From JAZLIT01 sp045617525 (lineage in GTDB: Bacteria > Bacillota > Bacilli > Bacillales_A > Planococcaceae): a stretch of DNA of 10,383 nucleotides. Where the stretch lies: assembly GCA_045617525.1 (NCBI GenBank), contig JAZLIT010000229.1, positions 1 to 10,383 of the forward strand, read 5' to 3'. The notes beneath the pieces are model-generated. The model did not search any database. It saw only the letters and a program-made list of their open reading frames with translations, and was not told the origin of the DNA. Every line of letters begins with the position of its first letter. The stretch's first letter is position 1. This document shows positions 6,944-10,383 of this stretch, one piece after another. Position numbers and translations under genes: made by a program.

Positions 6944-7708
6944 GTGGGAAAAAGATTTGAAGGGAAAACTGCATTTGTAACAGGTGGTAGCCGAGGAATT
7001 GGTAGAGCGATTGTAGAGCAATTCGCGCAAGAAGGGGCAAATGTAGCTATTATGGATGTTAACGAGGAAGCTTTAGAAGTTGCAGCTAATGAATTAAAAA
7101 AAGCTGGTTATTCTTTTTATACAAAAGTAGGAAGTGTAGCCAATCGTGAAGAAGTAGAATTGGCAATGAAAGAAGTCTATGAAAAGTTCGGTACGATTGA
7201 TATTTTAGTAAACAATGCGGGAGTTATTCGAGATAATTTAGTATTTAAAATGACCGATGAAGATTGGTTAACTGTTATGGATGTTCATTTGACAGGTGCA
7301 TTCTACGCTTCTCGAGCTGCTCAAGTTTATATGGTGAAGCAAAAATACGGCCGTATTATTAACTTGTCATCAACTTCTGCTTTAGGAAATCGAGGACAGG
7401 CGAATTATTCGACGGCGAAAGCAGGTTTACAAGGATTAACAAAAACGCTAGCAATTGAGCTAGGTCGATATGGCGTAACCGTAAATGCTGTTGCTCCAGG
7501 ATTTATTGAAACAGATATGACAAAAGCAACTGCAGAAAGGCTGGGCGTTCCTTATGAAAAATTTGTTGAATCTACTATTAGTACAATTCCGGTTGGCCGA
7601 AGTGGAAAACCAGAAGATATTGCGACTACAGTCCTCTTTTTTGCAGATGAAAAATCTTCTTTTGTAAGCGGGCAAGTCATTTATGTTGCTGGAGGACCAA
7701 GAAATTAA
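6944..7708 (+). CDS. SDR, probable (R)-3-hydroxyacyl-CoA dehydrogenase, MFE-2-like
   Basis: This is a 254-residue classical SDR: TGGSRGIG at 13-20, Asp38 closing the second strand (favours NAD over NADP), NNAG at 90-93, Ser in NLSST (142-143), and Y155 and K159 (YSTAK). The stretch DVHLTGAF has His where most FabG proteins have the structural Asn. Together with KQKYGRII and GNRGQANYS it closely resembles the dehydrogenase domain of peroxisomal multifunctional enzyme type 2 (HSD17B4), from memory. With the MaoC pair next door this argues for oxidation of (R)-3-hydroxyacyl-CoA rather than fatty-acid synthesis. I chose GTG 6944; the adjacent in-frame GTG 6941 is only about 3 nt from the AAGGA site. 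The MaoC gene follows after 16 nt. Confidence 0.88.
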   Translation: MGKRFEGKTAFVTGGSRGIGRAIVEQFAQEGANVAIMDVNEEALEVAANELKKAGYSFYTKVGSVANREEVELAMKEVYEKFGTIDILVNNAGVIRDNLVFKMTDEDWLTVMDVHLTGAFYASRAAQVYMVKQKYGRIINLSSTSALGNRGQANYSTAKAGLQGLTKTLAIELGRYGVTVNAVAPGFIETDMTKATAERLGVPYEKFVESTISTIPVGRSGKPEDIATTVLFFADEKSSFVSGQVIYVAGGPRN

Positions 7709-7724
7709 AGAAATGGGGTACTAA

Positions 7725-8174
7725 ATGTTTAAAGAAGCAATTGGAACACGCTCAACTGTAATTAAGAATACAGTTGAGCGAGGTGCTGTTAAAAAGTTTG
7801 CAGAGGCTATCAATGATCTAGCTCCGATTTATTATGACGAGGATGTAGGGAAAAATTCAAGATATAAACGAAATATTGCGCCTCCTACTTTTCCAGTTAC
7901 ATTTGATTTTGGTGTGATTCCTAACTTGAATTTACCAGTAAAAGGACTCATTCATGGTGAGCAAATCTATCATTATGAACGGCCAATTTTTGTTGGCGAA
8001 GATTTATATTGCTATACAGAAGTGAAAGATTACTATGAGAAAACTGGAAGTAATGGAAATATGGGATTTTTAGTCATTCGTCGTGAAGGATTGGATCTTA
8101 ACCAAGAGCTAATTTTCAGTGAAGAACGTGTAATCATCATAAATGAAGCTGTGAGAAAGGGGATGGGTGTTTGA
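7725..8174 (+). CDS. MaoC-like hot-dog protein, non-catalytic half of a split hydratase
   Basis: This 149-residue protein fits the N-terminal MaoC/FAS1-like dehydratase domain: an early AVKKFAEAINDLAPIYYDED helix (21-40), RNIAPPTFPVTF (49-60), LIHGEQIYHYERPIFVGEDLY (75-95) and an alternating beta-strand C-terminal half. The hydratase-2 residues are missing: where active proteins have GDxNPxH, this one has NDLAPIYY. In two-subunit MaoC hydratases (the arrangement of Mycobacterium ChsH1/ChsH2 and HadAB) one subunit has lost catalysis and helps shape the acyl pocket. I infer that role here because the catalytic partner starts within its stop codon. GGGG at 7715-7718 precedes ATG 7725. A perfect 12-bp inverted repeat lies in codons 9-19. 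Confidence 0.85.
   Translation: MFKEAIGTRSTVIKNTVERGAVKKFAEAINDLAPIYYDEDVGKNSRYKRNIAPPTFPVTFDFGVIPNLNLPVKGLIHGEQIYHYERPIFVGEDLYCYTEVKDYYEKTGSNGNMGFLVIRREGLDLNQELIFSEERVIIINEAVRKGMGV
7749..7780. repeat. perfect 12-bp inverted repeat inside the first MaoC gene
   Basis: CGCTCAACTGTA (7749-7760) and TACAGTTGAGCG (7769-7780) are exact complements around an 8-nt loop, ATTAAGAA. It begins 24 nt after the start codon. No T run follows, so it is not a standard terminator; it could act as an mRNA hairpin or a binding site. Confidence 0.7.
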
Positions 8175-8587
8175 CGGATATTGCCAAGTTACAGCCGGGC
8201 GATTCATTACCCTCAATTGAAATTAATCCGGTGAGTAGAATGGACCTGATTAAATATGCAGGAGCATCTGGGGACTTTAATCCCATTCATACAATTGATG
8301 ATGAGGCGAAGAAAGCAGGATTACCAGGCATCATTGCACACGGAATGTGGACGATGGGGAATTTAGCGAAGATATTTACACCTTATGTTGAGGAAGGTTT
8401 TATTCAAGATTTCGCAATTCGTTTTAAAAGAATGGTATTTATAGATGATCGCATCACATTAAAGGCAACTTTAGTAAACAACCATTCTAGAAAAATGGAA
8501 TTTACTGTTGCAGCTATCAATCAACACCAAAAAGAAGTTATGAATGGATCAGTAAATTTTTTTTGTTATAACATTTCTGAATATTGA
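8171..8587 (+). CDS. MaoC-family (R)-specific enoyl-CoA hydratase, catalytic subunit
   Basis: This 138-residue hot-dog protein carries the complete hydratase-2 motif, YAGASGDFNPIH at 29-40, with catalytic D35 and H40, then A44 and the loop AHGMWTMG. These are the residues of the dyad that hydrates trans-2-enoyl-CoA to (R)-3-hydroxyacyl-CoA. The start is TTG 8171, sharing bases with the previous stop (TTGA), with AAAGGGG (8156-8162) 8 nt ahead; no ATG or GTG in this frame is better placed. The tight coupling predicts equimolar synthesis with the non-catalytic MaoC protein and a heteromeric hydratase. The product would pass to the MFE-2-like SDR. Which acyl chain it accepts cannot be seen. Confidence 0.9.
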   Translation: MTDIAKLQPGDSLPSIEINPVSRMDLIKYAGASGDFNPIHTIDDEAKKAGLPGIIAHGMWTMGNLAKIFTPYVEEGFIQDFAIRFKRMVFIDDRITLKATLVNNHSRKMEFTVAAINQHQKEVMNGSVNFFCYNISEY

Positions 8588-8611
8588 GATGATTAAAGAG
8601 GGGATGAATGC

Positions 8612-9781
8612 GTGAGAGAGGCAGTTATTGTTTCTGCGGTAAGAACAGCAATAGGTCGACAGGGTGGCACATTAGCGTCTATTCCAGCCCATGTTTTTGG
8701 TGCAGAAGTTATTAAAGAAGCATTATGTCGAGCAAAGGTTACCGCTAATATGGTTGATGATGTTATTTTAGGCAACGTACTAAGTGGTGGAGGAAATATT
8801 GCTAGATTGACAGCATTACAAACAGGTTTATTTCTTGGAATGCCAGGCTTAACAGTAGATCGTCAATGTGGGTCTGGTATCAATGCGATCAATCTAGCAG
8901 CACAGGCAATCTGGGCAGGCGATGGAGAAATTTTTGTAGCAGGTGGCGTGGAGAGTATGAGCCGAGCTCCTTATTTAATGGATCGTCCTGAAAAAGCCTA
9001 CAGTCCTACGTTTCCTACCTTTCGTAAGTCTCAATCATCTCCAACAGAAATAGGAAATCCGCCTATGGGGATTACAGCGGAAAACTTAGCTAAAAAATAT
9101 CAAATTAGCAGGGAAGAACAGGATGCATTTTCTTTACAAAGCCAACAAAGGATGTCAAAGGCAATGGAAGAAGGGCGATTTGAAGAGCAAATTGTACCGA
9201 TTCTAGTACCTACTCGAAAAGGAGAACCAATAGAGTTTAAAGTGGATGAACATCCCCGTCCAGAAACGACAAAGGAAGGATTAGCAAAATTGCCGGCAGT
9301 ATTTTTGAAGGATGGTACTGTGACAGCAGGAAGTAGTTCAGGTTTAAATGATGGTGCCTCAGTAGTTGTCATCATGTCGAGAGAGAAAGCAAATCAGTTA
9401 GGAATAACTCCTCTAGCAGTCGTTCGAGCACAAGCAGTTGCTGGGGTAGACCCAAATATTATGGGAATTGGTCCAGTACCTGCGACGCGAAAAGTATTAG
9501 AGAAGGCTGGTTTAGCTTTGGCGGATATAGACGTAATAGAAATTAACGAAGCATTTGCTTCACAAGTTCTTGCTTGTGATAAAGAACTAAAAATGGATCC
9601 AGCAAAAGTAAATGTCAATGGTGGGGCTATTTCGCATGGGCATCCTCTAGGTGCCACTGGAGCTATTTTAATGACAAAAGCAATCTACGAATTAAAACGA
9701 ACAGGTGGAAGATATGCTCTCATTACTGCATGTATTGGTGGAGGGCAAGGAATTGCAACTATCATTGAACGAGAGGGATAG
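8612..9781 (+). CDS. thiolase (acetyl-CoA acyltransferase)
   Basis: This is a 389-residue degradative-type thiolase that would cleave 3-ketoacyl-CoA with CoA to give acetyl-CoA (or propionyl-CoA from alpha-methyl substrates) and a shortened acyl-CoA. Nucleophilic Cys86 lies in VDRQCGSG, NEAF at 312-315, His344 in SHGHPLGATG, and the second Cys374 in ACIGGGQG. All four active-site loops are present and the length is standard. The start is GTG 8612, with AGAGGGG (8597-8603) 8 nt ahead; nearby ATGs at 8604 and 8608 are out of frame. It lies 24 nt after the hydratase gene. Motifs do not separate acetoacetyl-CoA from longer-chain specificity; the context favours the last step of a beta-oxidation spiral. 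Confidence 0.94.
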   Translation: MREAVIVSAVRTAIGRQGGTLASIPAHVFGAEVIKEALCRAKVTANMVDDVILGNVLSGGGNIARLTALQTGLFLGMPGLTVDRQCGSGINAINLAAQAIWAGDGEIFVAGGVESMSRAPYLMDRPEKAYSPTFPTFRKSQSSPTEIGNPPMGITAENLAKKYQISREEQDAFSLQSQQRMSKAMEEGRFEEQIVPILVPTRKGEPIEFKVDEHPRPETTKEGLAKLPAVFLKDGTVTAGSSSGLNDGASVVVIMSREKANQLGITPLAVVRAQAVAGVDPNIMGIGPVPATRKVLEKAGLALADIDVIEINEAFASQVLACDKELKMDPAKVNVNGGAISHGHPLGATGAILMTKAIYELKRTGGRYALITACIGGGQGIATIIEREG

Positions 9782-9811
9782 TAAGTTGGTATATGAAGGG
9801 GGAGGAAATAA

Positions 9812-10219
9812 ATGAAAACCATTCCAGAAGTTGATATCTATGTACGGTTTTGTGAAACAGATGCTGGGGGTCATGTTAGTAATACAAGTTATTTTCTTTA
9901 TTTTGAAGAAGCACGTACCAAATTTTTCCGAACGATTGGCTTTGGATTGAAAGATAGAAAGGATTTTAATTTTATTGTCGCTCACCTTTCATGTAATTTC
10001 ATAGCCCAGTCATATGCAAGTCAAATACTTAGCGTGACAACAAGCGTATCGAATATTGGAACAAAAAGCTATACGTTAGTACATGAAATTAATGATGCAA
10101 ATACAGGTGCTCTTGTGGCAAATGGAAGTGCAGTAATTGTTTGTTATAACTTTCAAGAACAGCATTCAATTGAAATACCAACAGATTTACGTACAACACT
10201 TGAAGAATATTTAACTTAA
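9812..10219 (+). CDS. 4HBT-family acyl-CoA thioesterase
   Basis: This 135-residue single-domain hot-dog thioesterase is of the 4-hydroxybenzoyl-CoA thioesterase type. The N-terminal motif RFCETDAGGHVSNTSYFLYF (12-31) holds the likely catalytic Asp17, followed by EEARTKFF; the remaining part is the strand-rich FIVAHLSCNFIAQSYASQIL segment (given from 53) and a beta-strand tail. It starts at ATG 9812 with GGGGGAGG a few bases ahead. As last gene of the cluster, 30 nt after the thiolase, it could hydrolyse a dead-end or final acyl-CoA and free CoA. The substrate is not visible. No clean terminator follows; a 6-bp hairpin at 10226-10242 lacks a T run. Confidence 0.9.
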   Translation: MKTIPEVDIYVRFCETDAGGHVSNTSYFLYFEEARTKFFRTIGFGLKDRKDFNFIVAHLSCNFIAQSYASQILSVTTSVSNIGTKSYTLVHEINDANTGALVANGSAVIVCYNFQEQHSIEIPTDLRTTLEEYLT

Positions 10220-10261
10220 TTCAGCAGAAGTCGCATACTTCTAAAAATAGAAGATGAATGC

Positions 10262-10383
10262 CAAATATGATTTTAAATCATTAGGGGTTCGAGGCAGCGC
10301 TGAACAGGAGCCTATGATAAGAACGCCGCGTCGTGCGGCACCACCTAAGGGACCAACTTCGTGTTGGCCCAGTCCCCGGGCGG
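10262..10383 (-). mobile_element. probable right end / omega-RNA region of an IS200/IS605-type element
   Basis: Composition changes abruptly here from AT-rich to GC-rich with several compact hairpins: GCCGC-GCGGC (10325-10339), and GGG-CCAAC with GTTGG-CCC (10349-10370, one bulged A). There is also a self-complementary CAGCGCTG (10294-10301) and an AT palindrome ATGATTTTAAATCAT (10267-10281). Read on the minus strand, the end ...GCCTCGAACCCC followed by an AT palindrome resembles, from memory, the 3' ends of Firmicutes tnpB elements, where the tail of tnpB and the right end form the guide-carrying omega RNA. tnpB itself would lie beyond the window. No protein motif is visible, so another structured RNA or intron is possible. 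Confidence 0.45.

Noticed and set aside
9394..9657. Long open frames on the minus strand inside the thiolase and other genes
   Set aside because: They have no ribosome binding sites or recognisable motifs and lie wholly within strongly supported plus-strand genes.
10224..10246. Terminator after the thioesterase gene
   Set aside because: The 6-bp stem AGAAGT/ACTTCT is followed by an A run on the plus strand, not T, so it does not qualify as a rho-independent terminator for the operon.
10311..10383. Group II intron 5' end or a domain V
   Set aside because: No GUGCG-type start and no domain V sequence could be found in the visible part; the IS200/IS605 end fits better though it is not proven.

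Overview
The window looks like an AT-rich, low-GC Gram-positive chromosome, most likely a Bacillaceae or Planococcaceae relative (Bacillus/Lysinibacillus-like). The basis is strong purine-rich ribosome binding sites, GTG and TTG starts, rho-independent terminators, an IS150-type IS3 remnant and a small protein that resembles the Bacillus YfhE family. No taxonomic search was possible.

Layout. Positions 1-330 (minus strand) hold a degenerate IS3-family OrfA tail that runs off the window. Positions 436-579 encode a 47-residue protein followed by a hairpin. A perfect 12-bp hairpin with a T run lies at 774-811. Positions 866-1093 encode a small two-helix membrane protein whose reading frame continues upstream without a start codon. 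Positions 1094-1579 hold no convincing gene: a hairpin terminator that resembles an IS150-type end (about 1187-1256), a possible gene fragment, and a perfect palindrome (1486-1505) upstream of a TetR regulator.

From 1580 to 10219 ten genes lie on the plus strand: TetR regulator, zinc-independent quinone oxidoreductase-like MDR, RhlG-like SDR, acyl-CoA ligase, acyl-CoA dehydrogenase, MFE-2-like SDR, two MaoC-fold proteins, thiolase and a 4HBT-fold thioesterase. Several are translationally coupled by ATGA or TTGA overlaps. Together they can carry out a full beta-oxidation cycle: activation to the CoA ester, FAD-dependent desaturation, hydration by a MaoC (R-specific type) hydratase, oxidation by an SDR, and thiolysis. 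This is the peroxisomal MFE-2 chemistry rather than the usual FadB/FadN (S)-specific route. The MDR, the NADP-type SDR and the thioesterase would deal with double bonds, keto groups or dead-end CoA esters of an unusual acid. The substrate cannot be read from sequence; branched, isoprenoid, aryl-alkanoic or steroid-like acids are all possible.

A related, imperfect palindrome at 3246-3263, just upstream of the first SDR, suggests that the TetR protein controls both its own transcript and an internal promoter. The cluster is bounded on the right by a GC-rich, hairpin-dense segment (about 10262-10383) that resembles the right end and omega-RNA region of an IS200/IS605 (TnpB) element, and on the left by IS3 debris, so it looks like an accessory catabolic island.
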